A DNA stretch of 64,000 nucleotides from Dehalococcoidales bacterium (GTDB lineage: Bacteria > Chloroflexota > Dehalococcoidia > Dehalococcoidales > UBA2162). The notes under the pieces were generated by a model. The model searched no databases, was not told the origin of the DNA, and was given only the letters and a program-made list of their open reading frames with translations. Positions within the stretch are counted from its first letter, which is position 1. The number at the start of each line of letters is the position of its first letter. The stretch is from contig JAUYHA010000177.1 in the NCBI GenBank assembly GCA_030690265.1, positions 124,001 to 188,000 on the forward strand. Reading direction: 5' to 3'. This document shows, in pieces, positions 8,172 through 17,103 of this stretch. The position numbers and the translations under genes are program-made.

Positions 8172-9352
8172 GAGGCAGAATTATCAAGCGAAAGGGTAGT
8201 AATAATTATACAATCGTTCTCCAGCTTGCTCTAGATCCTTCCACCGGCAAGCGTAAACAGCAATGGATAACCGCGGACCTTCAAAACGTGAAGCCGAAAA
8301 GCAGATGGCCAAGCATATCAACGAGCTTGATAATGGTACGTTTACGAAGCCCAATAAAAAGACCCTGGCCAAGTACCTTAATGAATGGATTGATAGCGTT
8401 AGAGGCAACCTATCACCACGTACCGTTGAAGGCTACGTTACCATTATCAACAGGATAATACCTGCTCTCGGAGCAGTACCAATCACTCAATTGAAGCCCG
8501 ATGCTCTTCAGAAATACTACTCCGATTCTTTGGCTAATGGTCGGCTTAATAAACGAGGAGGTCTAAATCCCCTCACGGTGCGACACTATCATGCCCTGCT
8601 GCACCGGGCATTGAAGAATGCTGTAGAATGGGGACTAATTATGCGCAATCCCGCTGATACTGCACACCCACCGCACCCCCAGCCGGCTGAAATCAACATA
8701 ATGAGTGAAGGCGAAATACAGACGTTCCTTGAAACCGCCAAGGAGACGCCTTACTTTCACTTATATCACACAATATTGTTTACAGGTCTGCGGCGCTCGG
8801 AAGTGCTGGCACTCCGATGGTCAGATGTGGACTTGTTACTATGCCAGATATCCGTATCACGCTCGATACACCAGTTGCATGATGGGTCTTACATCTTCCG
8901 TCAGCCCAAAAGTGCCAAGGGTCGGCGTACGGTGGCATTGTCACCATCTGCAACACAGGTAGCGAGAACATCGGGAGAAAACGGCAACCGAGAGGCTCCT
9001 GGACGGTAGTCTGCTAAAGGATAACGAGCTTGTTTTTAGCAGAAGGGACGGCTCACCAATCCGTCCCAACACAGTCACCCGGGCATGGTCAGACCTATCA
9101 AAACGCTGCGGATTGAATGTCATACGCCTCCACGATGCGCGACATACTCACGCTTCACTTATGCTGAAGCAAGGTATACACCCTAAGATTGTCCAAGAAC
9201 GCCTCGGCCATTCCACTATCGCCGTAACCTTAGATACCTACTTTCACGTATCTCCAGGTCTCCAGGAAGCAGCGGCCAAACGCTTTGACGAGTCATTCCT
9301 CACCAGTTATAATAAATCTGTTGAAAGTGAGCTTGTTAGAAAAGGTGGTTAG
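8168..9352 (+). pseudogene. Tyrosine recombinase (phage-type integrase) with two frameshifts
   Basis: A phage-type integrase of about 390 residues in three pieces. The N-terminal arm-binding domain starts in frame at 8168 (MRGRIIKRKGSNNYTIVLQL). The frame shifts near 8265-8285 into the core (NLSPRTVEGY..., TGLRRSEVLALRW with catalytic Arg). It shifts back near 8965 to the end, which holds HDARHTHAS (His-x-x-Arg), LGHSTIAVT and TLDTYFHV with the Tyr nucleophile. All catalytic residues survive, but no single frame joins them, so the gene is probably inactive. It lies 55 bp upstream of an intact tRNA-Ser. Confidence 0.8.
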
Positions 9353-9407
9353 CTATTCGTTAGCTTTTTAAGATATTGACCGCTTTACTAACCACCTTGT
9401 AGCTTCG

Positions 9408-9495
9408 GGAGGGGTGTCTGAGTGGTCTAAAGAGACGGTCTTGAAAACCGTTGTTGCGCAAGCAACCGTGGGTTCGAATCCCACCCCCTCCGCCA
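9408..9495 (+). tRNA. tRNA-Ser (TGA)
   Basis: Acceptor GGAGGGG pairs with CCCCTCC at the end; the discriminator is G and CCA is encoded (9493-9495). The anticodon loop reads CTTGAAA with TGA, there is a long variable arm typical of serine tRNAs (GTTGCGCAAGCAAC), and the T-loop is GGTTCGAATCC. Complete and probably functional. Confidence 0.95.
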
Positions 9496-9574
9496 GATTT
9501 AACTAAATCAGCACCAAGAACGAATCTTTAAGCCTCTTGAAAACGAAGGCTTTTTATTTTATGCTAACGGATTG

Positions 9575-10285
9575 CTAACCAATTATTTTTGGCAGTCGTA
9601 CAACGAGAGACTTGCTAATATGGTCTATTTCCTCTAGAACCATATTTGAAAAGCGGAAAGCTCGAGTAGTCCAACTAGAATAGAATCCTGTCAAGCTATC
9701 CATCAAGGTACTCATCTGGAACTCTCCACGAAAGACTATGTATGGCCCCAAATGCTCGTCTTGACCAACTATACGAACAGGCCCACCTGGGTGGGCTACG
9801 GGGTCTCTTACTTTCTTTAAGCGAGTATGGTATTCGTGTAGGTTTTGTAGGGTTCCCTTCAGAGAAGTCTCAGAAGAATCGGGAGTAGGAAACTTACGAT
9901 ATATGCTTTTAGAGAGTTTTTCAAATTTAGAAATTAATCCTTGGGTCAGTACAGCCCAATAACTGAATTGATAGTCTAGCCACTCACCTTCGCTGACTGA
10001 GGATGGATTCTTTAAGTTCATCAAACTTAAGCAAACCGTTAGTCGATGTTTATGATATTCAACATCCATCAAATCGGTACAGATAGAGCGCCACTTTTGA
10101 AATTGTGGGTTCATACTAACAACTGTGGGCAAAAGAACAGAAGGTAGTTCACCTCTTGAACCAGCCTCAATAAACTCGTAAACATATTCGGGAGACAAAC
10201 GCATTAAATCAACAGCGGCCAGACCTGTTAAATGCTTCTTCAATTTTGAGAAATTGGGGGCGCTTCTGATTTTCACTGTTTTCAT
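9575..10285 (-). CDS. Hypothetical protein, possible HEPN-like fold
   Basis: A 236-residue, largely helical protein of unknown family. AACAGGAGA directly before the ATG at 10285 supports this start. In its second half, after two predicted helices (LQNLHEYHTRLKKV), it has RDPVAH, an R-x4-H arrangement like the catalytic motif of HEPN ribonucleases, followed by Gly/Pro and a beta-like segment. HEPN proteins are common as toxins or antiphage effectors. The gene stands alone between tRNA-Ser and the peptide-binding protein, next to a decayed element. The assignment rests on this one motif and the helical context. Confidence 0.45.
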   Translation of the reverse strand: MKTVKIRSAPNFSKLKKHLTGLAAVDLMRLSPEYVYEFIEAGSRGELPSVLLPTVVSMNPQFQKWRSICTDLMDVEYHKHRLTVCLSLMNLKNPSSVSEGEWLDYQFSYWAVLTQGLISKFEKLSKSIYRKFPTPDSSETSLKGTLQNLHEYHTRLKKVRDPVAHPGGPVRIVGQDEHLGPYIVFRGEFQMSTLMDSLTGFYSSWTTRAFRFSNMVLEEIDHISKSLVVRLPKIIG

Positions 10286-10412
10286 TCTCCTGTTTTCGGA
10301 TTGCCAACACTTCATCAAATCTTAGAGCTGCTGCTTACTAAGAGACCCGGGGTAACATAGATGTAAGTATGCAAGGCGATAGCTATATTACAATGACCTA
10401 GCCTTCCCTGAA

Positions 10413-12032
10413 CTATTTTTGGACAGAGACCTCATTCAGCATAACGAGTCCCATCGGATTCAGGTTGTATCCCTTAACATAGGGCTTGACCAGGGTGTAA
10501 TTTTGCCCGAACCATAAGGGCACAGTGGCGGCATCATCAACCAGCTTTTGCTCGGCCTCCCGGTATAAGGCAAAGCTCAGCTCTTCATCCAGCTCCTTAC
10601 CGGCTCTCTCCAGCAGGGAATCTACCTCGGGGTTTCTATACTCGCCGTAGTTGTTTTCCGTTCCGCTGTGAAAGAGAATATCCAGGAAGTCCTGGGGGTG
10701 GGGATAGTCAGCCACCCAGCCGATGTCGAACATCTCGTCCTTTTCCTCTTTAAGGTAATAAAAGAATCTCTGCGGCTCCATCTGCCTCACCTTTACCTCT
10801 ACTCCCAGGTCCTGACGCCACTGGTAAACAATGGCTTCCAGCTCCTGCGAAATCTGTCCGCCCCAGCCGTAGGTGGTAATGGTGATGGGCGGCAGTTTAG
10901 ATACATCACCATACTTCGACTCTCTGATTAACTGCTTTGCTTTATTAACATCATAGTCCAGCCCCGCCAGATTCTCGTTGAAACCGGGTATTCCCGGCGG
11001 CAGGATGCCATCCGCCCGTTCAACCATATCCCTGAAGAGCAGGGAGACTACTTTATCTTTATCTACCGCCCGGGAGAAGGCACGGCGGATGTTAACATCA
11101 TCGAAGGGAGGCTTTGAAGCATTAAAACCGATATAGTAAAAGCTTAACTCCGGCGTCGTGACCAGCTCATCGTAAAAGGGACCGGCTCTATCGGTGACCT
11201 TATCAATATAGGCAACCGAAACAGAAGCGGCATCGATTTGACCCGTTTCATACATATTCATCGGCACTCCACCCCACAGCTGAAAGACGACAGAAGCAAG
11301 CTCCGCCACTTTGCCATAGTAAAGCTCGTTCCTCTCCAGAACCAGCCGGTTATTTTCATCCCATTCCTTCAGCCTGAAGGGACCGGTGCCATTGGGATTA
11401 TGCCACCACTCCCTTCCTGATTTCACATTATTACTGTCTACCACAAAGGCGGTGGAATAGGTCAGCTTGGACAAGAAGTAAGATTTGGGGGCATCTATAG
11501 TCACCTCAAGGGTATAATCATCAACAACCCTGATGCCGCTAATCTGCTTGCTTTTACCGCTTAATACTTTATCTACCCCGACAATATCACTCAGATAGGT
11601 GGGGGCAGTCGATGAGCCGGTAGCCGGGTCGGCCGCCCGGCCCCAGGAATATTCAAAGTCCCGAGCCGTAACTCCCCGTCCATCATGGAATTTGACATCC
11701 TTGCGTAAATAGAAGGTATAGGTTCTGCCGCCATTACTGATATCCCACCGCTCGGCTATATCCGGGGCCGGCTCCAGATGAGCATCAAGCCGCACCAGAC
11801 CGCTGAATAGCTGCACGATGTACTGGTGGGAGGTGGCATCACCGGAGATAGCCGGGTCAAGAGTATGCGGGTCAATACCATAAAGATTAAGGACTTCCCC
11901 TTCAACAGGGGTATCCACTTCAGTGGGAGTAAACGGTGATTTTCTTATTAGCTGGCAAGCACCTGACAGACTTAACAGTAGTAGTCCGCTTACCAGTACG
12001 GCTGAAAAAAGGCTGGATACTGATTTTTTCAT
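10413..12032 (-). CDS. Oligopeptide-type ABC transporter substrate-binding lipoprotein
   Basis: A 539-residue extracytoplasmic solute-binding protein (SBP_bac_5/OppA family). Signal peptide residues 1-27 end in a lipobox (LSGAC). The body has the family features LNLYGIDPHTLDPAISGDAT near the N-terminus, YTFYLRKDVKFHDGRGVTA, WDENNRLVLERNELYY, and PFDDVNIRRAFSRAVDK. It should capture peptides or similar ligands. No permease or ATPase gene adjoins it, so partners must be encoded elsewhere. The ATG at 12032 was chosen because the signal peptide starts there; the frame is open 219 bp further upstream but that part lacks protein character and overlaps the divergent cupin gene. Confidence 0.9.
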   Translation of the reverse strand: MKKSVSSLFSAVLVSGLLLLSLSGACQLIRKSPFTPTEVDTPVEGEVLNLYGIDPHTLDPAISGDATSHQYIVQLFSGLVRLDAHLEPAPDIAERWDISNGGRTYTFYLRKDVKFHDGRGVTARDFEYSWGRAADPATGSSTAPTYLSDIVGVDKVLSGKSKQISGIRVVDDYTLEVTIDAPKSYFLSKLTYSTAFVVDSNNVKSGREWWHNPNGTGPFRLKEWDENNRLVLERNELYYGKVAELASVVFQLWGGVPMNMYETGQIDAASVSVAYIDKVTDRAGPFYDELVTTPELSFYYIGFNASKPPFDDVNIRRAFSRAVDKDKVVSLLFRDMVERADGILPPGIPGFNENLAGLDYDVNKAKQLIRESKYGDVSKLPPITITTYGWGGQISQELEAIVYQWRQDLGVEVKVRQMEPQRFFYYLKEEKDEMFDIGWVADYPHPQDFLDILFHSGTENNYGEYRNPEVDSLLERAGKELDEELSFALYREAEQKLVDDAATVPLWFGQNYTLVKPYVKGYNLNPMGLVMLNEVSVQK

Positions 12033-12111
12033 CACTAATGAAGTATAATATAAGCTACTCATTGCTGGCAACTGAAATTGTCCTGATTCTACACCGAAAG
12101 GGAGGTGCCGA

Positions 12112-12531
12112 ATGGCAGAAACAAAATCAAGGATAATGACCAGAGGAGAAGACACTGAGGCTCTTCTCTTCAAGAACCGGGAGCAAGGCATCAGGCGGGC
12201 GGTAAAGTTGATTGACCCTGAAGCCGGCTTCGACAACAAATCAATAGACATGAGAGTTAACGAACTGCCTCCCGGAAGTCACAGCCAGAGCCACCGGGAG
12301 ACCAAGGAGCACATCATGTATATATTGAAAGGCAGTGGTTACAGTCTTATAGACGGCGAGAAATTTGAGTGGCAAGAGGGCGATGTTATGTACATTCCAC
12401 GCTGGGCGTGGCACCAGTATTTCAATACCAGTCCTGACCAGTATGCCCGATACCTGGTGGCAACAAACACCCCTATGGTGGTTAACCTCGGGCTTGACAA
12501 AAAGGAAAACTTCACAGGGAATAAGGATTAA
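12112..12531 (+). CDS. Cupin-domain protein
   Basis: A 139-residue single-domain cupin. Motif 1 is PGSHSQSHRETKEHIMYILKG with His ligands and Glu; motif 2 is GDVMYIPRWAWHQYFN. The metal ligands His, His, Glu and His are all present, so a metal-binding sensor, isomerase or dioxygenase-like role is possible, but the substrate is unknown. GGGAGGTG sits 7 nt before the ATG. It is divergent from the peptide-binding protein, and its last 20 bp overlap the end of the convergent phosphoesterase gene. Confidence 0.8.
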   Translation: MAETKSRIMTRGEDTEALLFKNREQGIRRAVKLIDPEAGFDNKSIDMRVNELPPGSHSQSHRETKEHIMYILKGSGYSLIDGEKFEWQEGDVMYIPRWAWHQYFNTSPDQYARYLVATNTPMVVNLGLDKKENFTGNKD

Positions 12532-13219
12532 CCTGCACCCCTGTCTCGTCGTCAAGGTCAACAATAGCCACCGCCCTGGACATAAGCGGCGAGCCGGAAT
12601 AGCAGGCTATCACCGGACCATTACCGACACAGCGAAAAGTGGGTAAGTGCCCCAGGGCAATATAGTCCCAGCTTGAAGAGGTGGCAATCTCTTGCTGAGT
12701 AATGTGGTAGCTCGGGAAGAGAGGATAACTATCACCGACATAGTAACCGTGAGCCACGGCAATATGCCATAGCCCTTTTCTCTGAGGCTGCGGTATGCCG
12801 GCCATCGGGGAAACATCGTGAATATAGGAATCGATGGATTTACCCCACACCGACATCCCAGGGCCGGGCAAGTTTATTACCTCGCCTCCCGGCGACCTGA
12901 AGATGGTAGCATTGGTACACCTGGACCAGAACTCATCCCTCTCATAAACGGAATCCGGGGTCAGGCAATCATGGTTCCCGGGCAGAATAAGCACAGGCAC
13001 TGATAAGCGCTGCAGCTGCTCCACCACAAAACTGACCAGACTATCATCAACCCAGTTATGGTCAAAAAAGTCTCCGGCAATGATGACCAGGTCCACGCCA
13101 AGCTTGATAGCCACATCAACCGTAGACTCCAGGTTGGGACAGTCCCGGTCATTAATTGATTCCAGATGTAAATCAGAGGTGTGCAATAATCGCCGCCTCG
13201 TTCGACTGTTATTTACCAT
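12512..13219 (-). CDS. Calcineurin-like metallophosphoesterase (SbcD/Mre11-like), copy 1
   Basis: A 235-residue protein of the Mre11/SbcD-type metallophosphoesterase fold: TSDLHLES (Asp, His), DLVIIAGDFFDHN, ILPGNHD, HGYY and ALGHLP supply the dinuclear-metal ligands. Such proteins are nucleases or phosphodiesterases. It lacks the capping domain of full-length SbcD, and no SbcC-like ATPase is nearby. It is a clear tandem paralogue of the next gene upstream (13311-14012), sharing long identical stretches. The ATG at 13219 with GGGGAG upstream is preferred to a TTG two codons earlier. Its end overlaps the cupin gene. Confidence 0.85.
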   Translation of the reverse strand: MVNNSRTRRRLLHTSDLHLESINDRDCPNLESTVDVAIKLGVDLVIIAGDFFDHNWVDDSLVSFVVEQLQRLSVPVLILPGNHDCLTPDSVYERDEFWSRCTNATIFRSPGGEVINLPGPGMSVWGKSIDSYIHDVSPMAGIPQPQRKGLWHIAVAHGYYVGDSYPLFPSYHITQQEIATSSSWDYIALGHLPTFRCVGNGPVIACYSGSPLMSRAVAIVDLDDETGVQVNPYSL

Positions 13220-13310
13220 TACCAAAGCTCCCCGCTATTTCTCAACAGGTCTCCAAAGGAGCACCTGTAAAGTATATACCGATTTTCATTGCTAAACCAG
13301 CTTGGTTATT

Positions 13311-14012
13311 TCATATAGAATAGGGAGTAACCTGCACCCCGGCCTCGTCATCAAGCTCAACAATAGCCACCGTGCCATACTGGATGGGCGAGCCACTGTA
13401 ATAAGCCTTCACCGGCTCAACGCTGACAGAGTGAAAAGTGGGTAAGTGCCCCAGGGCGATATAGTCCCAACCCGGGGTAGCGATTTCCTCCCGGGTGATG
13501 TGGTAACTGGGAGAAAAGGGATAACCCCCACCGACATAGTAACCGTGGGCCACGGCAATATGCCACAGCCCATTCCTTTCAGGCTGCGGTATGCCAGCCA
13601 GAGGAAAAACTTCGCTTTCACCGTCAATAGATTTCCCCCACACCGATACCCCCAGGCCCGGCAAATCTATCACCTCACCGAGCGGTGACCTGAAAATTCG
13701 AGTATTTGAGCAGTTTGCCCAGAGCTCGTCCCTCTCATAAACGGAGTTCGGGGTCAGGCAATCATGGTTCCCGGGCAGGATAAGCACAGGCGCTGATAAG
13801 CGCCGCAGCTGCTCCACCACAAAGACGACCAGGCTGTCATCAACCCGGCTACGGTCAAAGAGGTCTCCGGCAATAATGACCAGGTCCACATCAAGCCTGA
13901 TAGCCAGATTGACCGTAGCCTCCAGGTTGGAACAGTCCCCGTCATCAATTGATACCAGATGCAAATCAGAGGTATGTAATAACCGCCGCCTCGTTCGCTT
14001 GCTTTCTGCCAT
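13311..14012 (-). CDS. Calcineurin-like metallophosphoesterase (SbcD/Mre11-like), copy 2
   Basis: A 233-residue paralogue of the gene just downstream, with the same metal motifs (TSDLHLVS, DLVIIAGDLFDRS, ILPGNHD, HGYY, ALGHLP). The ATG shares a base with the radC stop (TAATG), so it is translated with radC. The two copies diverge most after the GNHD motif and at the C-terminus. With radC and prfB upstream, this copy belongs to the operon proper; the second copy follows after 91 bp and probably arose by local duplication. Confidence 0.86.
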   Translation of the reverse strand: MAESKRTRRRLLHTSDLHLVSIDDGDCSNLEATVNLAIRLDVDLVIIAGDLFDRSRVDDSLVVFVVEQLRRLSAPVLILPGNHDCLTPNSVYERDELWANCSNTRIFRSPLGEVIDLPGLGVSVWGKSIDGESEVFPLAGIPQPERNGLWHIAVAHGYYVGGGYPFSPSYHITREEIATPGWDYIALGHLPTFHSVSVEPVKAYYSGSPIQYGTVAIVELDDEAGVQVTPYSI

Positions 14013-14725
14013 TACTGAAACTCTCCGCTGTCTTTAAACAAGCCTTCCCTTTTCAGGCTCAGGAATTTTTTGTTGCCGATAATGATATGGTCCAGAACAT
14101 CTATACCTATAATCTCCCCCGCCCGGGCTAACCTTCCGGTCAGACCGATATCATCTTCTGAAGGCTTCGGGTCACCCGACGGGTGGTTATGCACAAAAAT
14201 AACCGAGGCGGCGCTGGCTGATATCGCCTCTTTGAACACCTCTCTGGGATGAACGATACTGCTGTCCAGACTGCCCATGGAAACTTCAGCTGTTTTTATC
14301 AGCTGCCCCCGGGTATCCAGTAAAATCACCAGGAAATACTCCTTCTTTTTACCTTCCAACCTTTTCCCAACCAGGCTCATCACCTGGTCAGGGGTCTTAA
14401 CCAGGAACGGCTTTTTATCAAGTTCCTGATAGCCCTCCACCCGGTTCGCCAGCTCAAAAGCCGCCTTAATCTGAGATGCCTTGGCAGGCCCAATCCCTTT
14501 CACCAGGGAGAGTTCCTCCAGCGAAGCGCCGGCTATCCCCTTAAGACTGCCAAACTGGCTAAGCAGCCTCTGTGCCGTCACCATCACTGACTCGCCGGCA
14601 ATCCCGCGGCCCAGAATTAAAGCTAAAACTTCCGGCCCGGATAAGGCTTCCACCCCGAATTTCTGAAGCCTCTCCCTGGGTCTTTCGGAAACAGGCAAAT
14701 CGTGGATGGTAAATGACCTCTTCAC
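14012..14725 (-). CDS. radC: RadC-family JAB/MPN domain protein
   Basis: A 237-residue RadC protein with an N-terminal helix-hairpin-helix region (LVKGIGPAKASQIKAAFEL, residues 75-93) and a C-terminal JAMM metalloprotease-like domain with the motif HNHPSGDPKPSEDD (His179, His181, Asp192). The family is annotated as DNA repair, but the biochemical role is unsettled. The start is GTG at 14725, 3 bp after the stop of the gluzincin gene. The neighbours downstream are two nuclease-like phosphoesterases, which fits a DNA-related function. Confidence 0.93.
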   Translation of the reverse strand: MKRSFTIHDLPVSERPRERLQKFGVEALSGPEVLALILGRGIAGESVMVTAQRLLSQFGSLKGIAGASLEELSLVKGIGPAKASQIKAAFELANRVEGYQELDKKPFLVKTPDQVMSLVGKRLEGKKKEYFLVILLDTRGQLIKTAEVSMGSLDSSIVHPREVFKEAISASAASVIFVHNHPSGDPKPSEDDIGLTGRLARAGEIIGIDVLDHIIIGNKKFLSLKREGLFKDSGEFQ

Positions 14726-14728
14726 AAG

Positions 14729-15946
14729 CTATATCCCCACCCTTTGAGCCGTCAGTTCTGAATCTAAAAGAAGCCGGCTAACCAGCCTTAACACCTCAAC
14801 CGGAGAAGGTGGCATCGCCGTTGTTTGCCTGGTTTCCCCAAAGCGTTTGGCGGCATACTCCCGCCATAAGCTATTCAAACCATCCATATTGAAGCCATAA
14901 ACTTTTCCCAGGGCGGCATCATAGCTATTACCCTGGCTGAAGGTAGTCAACAGCTCAAGCATCTTACCCTGCCCGTAAGTAGTGGCGAGAAACTCCACCA
15001 GACTGTAGCTCTGAGCGTAAGCGAGGTAAGATTCCTCAGGATTAGCCGAAAAGGGGCTGGACAGGCTGCGCACCGACAAAAGGCTATCTCTATTTATCGC
15101 CCCCTTGAGAAGATTGACATAGCCGGCTTCCAGAATTCCCTCGTTATACATAGCTAAACCTTCAGTAAGCCACACTGGCAAATCGCCGTAGGGACTAGCG
15201 GTCATCTGGTGAACAACCAGGTGAGTTAGCTCATGGCTGATTGTCCTCCTACCCCAGGAGAGTTCATTCGGGGCTATGCCAATAGCTATAATACCGTATC
15301 GGGTAAAGGTTACCCCACCCGTCCACTCCTGCGGAAAAATCATAGCACCCTGTAAATCCTGGCTGCTTTTATAGATATACAGTCTGACCGGCTCCAGCGG
15401 ATAGGCACCGGTAGCCTCAGACAGATGCTCCAGGGCTTGCTCGGCAGCAGACATTAGCTCCTCGGCAAAGGCTTGATTGCCTTCATACCAGTATATGGTT
15501 ACTTTGTCCCTGGTCAGGCTGTTCCAGGAATAGCGATTATCATCAAAGTAGACTCTGGTTGGAGCGGACTCCACTTTAGCACCACCGGCATCTTGCACCG
15601 TCCACCAGTATTCCAGGCCGGTTCCCGGGGGAATTCCGCCTGTTCTCCTCATATCCCAGTCCCACTGAACATCAAGAGTAGTATCGGGCATAAATTCAAT
15701 AGATGCCTCGCTGGTCACCTGAGCATAGCTTTCCCGGTCAACAGTGTAGTGCAGGCGGATGTCAGTAATAGGAGCATCGCTCCGGGCCGACAAACGGAAG
15801 TTAAGCTTGAAAGGGAACTCCGCCTCAACCGAGCTATCCAGTATTGCCAAGTCACCCTGCCCCTGTACCCGGCCCGGGCCAAATACCAGGAAAAGGGCCA
15901 TAATCAGAATTATAACAAGAGCTAATAAAGCGGCCTTTTTAATCAC
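14729..15946 (-). CDS. Secreted gluzincin (peptidase MA-like)
   Basis: A 405-residue protein with an N-terminal signal or anchor (residues 5-24) and an exported beta-rich domain (about 35-135). A zinc-peptidase domain follows with HELTH (238-242) and a downstream Glu in LTEGLAMYNEG (about 262), the peptidase MA/gluzincin pattern. It probably acts outside the membrane on proteins or peptides. The GTG start overlaps the prfB stop (GTGA), so expression is coupled to release factor 2. The substrate is unknown. Confidence 0.82.
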   Translation of the reverse strand: MIKKAALLALVIILIMALFLVFGPGRVQGQGDLAILDSSVEAEFPFKLNFRLSARSDAPITDIRLHYTVDRESYAQVTSEASIEFMPDTTLDVQWDWDMRRTGGIPPGTGLEYWWTVQDAGGAKVESAPTRVYFDDNRYSWNSLTRDKVTIYWYEGNQAFAEELMSAAEQALEHLSEATGAYPLEPVRLYIYKSSQDLQGAMIFPQEWTGGVTFTRYGIIAIGIAPNELSWGRRTISHELTHLVVHQMTASPYGDLPVWLTEGLAMYNEGILEAGYVNLLKGAINRDSLLSVRSLSSPFSANPEESYLAYAQSYSLVEFLATTYGQGKMLELLTTFSQGNSYDAALGKVYGFNMDGLNSLWREYAAKRFGETRQTTAMPPSPVEVLRLVSRLLLDSELTAQRVGI

Positions 15947-17059
15947 TCTTCTTTACCAACTATTGACCTGAGATAAGCCGTTATGAAACCGTCCAGCTCT
16001 CCATCCAGCACCGCCTCAGTATTGCTCGTCTCGTAATCAGTCCTGTGGTCTTTGACCATTTTATAGGGATGGAGGACATAACTTCTTATCTGGTTACCCC
16101 AGCCGGCGGAGATACGCTCTCCCTTAAGCCTGGCTCTCTCTTCGGTTCTCTTAGCCAGCTCTAACTTCAGCAGGCGGGACTGAAGAATCCTGAAGGCAAT
16201 ATCCTTGTTCTGGTGCTGGGAACGCTCGCTCTGACAGGTAACCGCTATTTTTGTGGGCAGATGGGTTATCCGGACGGCACTGCTTGTCTTCTGCATATGC
16301 TGTCCGCCCGGTCCGCTCGACTTGAATGTCTCTATTTTAAGGTCTTCCGGCTCTATCCTGACATCAACCTCACCTTCAGCTTCAGGCAGAACTTCTACCA
16401 GAACAAAAGAGGTATGCCTGGCATGGTCAGCATCAAAGGGAGAAAGACGAACCAGCCGGTGGACGCCGTGCTCCGATTTCAAATAGCCGAAGGCATAATC
16501 GCCATCAATCCTGATGGTAGCGCTCTTCATCCCCACCGCATCACCCGGGGAGGTATCCAGTATCTCTGCCTGATAGCCGCGGCGCTCAGCCCAGCGAAGG
16601 TACATCCTCAGCAGCATCTCAGCCCAATCCTGGGATTCGGTGCCTCCGGCACCGGCATGAATAGCCAGAATAGCATTTTTGGCATCATACTCGCTGCCAA
16701 AAGCCAGCTCCAACTCCAGCCCGTCAAGACGGGAAACCATATCATCTACTTCACCCTCAATCTCCTGCCGGATTGAGGCATCCTCCTCGGCTAGAGAAAT
16801 TAGCTCGGTAATATCAGCCACCTCTTTCTCCAGACCCCGCCACCTCTCAACCACCTTTTTATACCCGGCTAAACGGCGCATCACACCCTGAGCTTCAGCC
16901 GGATCCGACCAGAAATCCGGCTGGGATGTCTGCTTCTCCAGGCTGTCTATTTCCTTTCCCTTGCCAGCGATATCAAAGGTGCACCAGCGCCATAGAAATT
17001 CTAGCCCGCAAGTCCTCTAGTTTTTCTCTTATTTCCTCCACCTGTCCTTCCCCCTCCAT
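15943..17059 (-). CDS. prfB: Peptide chain release factor 2, with programmed +1 frameshift
   Basis: RF2 terminates translation at UGA and UAA. A 28-codon first frame (MEGEGQVEEIREKLEDLRAR...) ends at CTT TGA. A +1 shift at 16975 continues as DIAGKGKEIDSLEKQ and runs without interruption to TGA at 15943, giving about 371 residues. The body carries the GGQ peptidyl-hydrolase motif (SSGPGGQHMQKTSSAVRITH in part). This is the classical autoregulatory RF2 arrangement. An annotation starting only at 16884 would lose the N-terminus. First gene of a leftward operon with the gluzincin, radC and phosphoesterase genes. Confidence 0.95.
16970..16986 (-). promoter_or_regulatory. prfB programmed +1 frameshift site
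   Basis: The slippery CTT-TGA-T lies at 16978-16972. Three bases upstream is GGTG, in the place where E. coli prfB has a strong AGGGGG stimulator, so the internal Shine-Dalgarno is weak here. Reading shifts from TGA to GAT. Confidence 0.88.
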
Positions 17060-17103
17060 AAATTTTCTTTCATTCTATAATAGTTTCTCAAAACAGCCTG
17101 ACC

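Noticed and set aside
8168-9352. Programmed frameshifting in the integrase
   Set aside because: No slippery run with a stimulatory structure at either site; two shifts in one gene fit decay or sequence error better.
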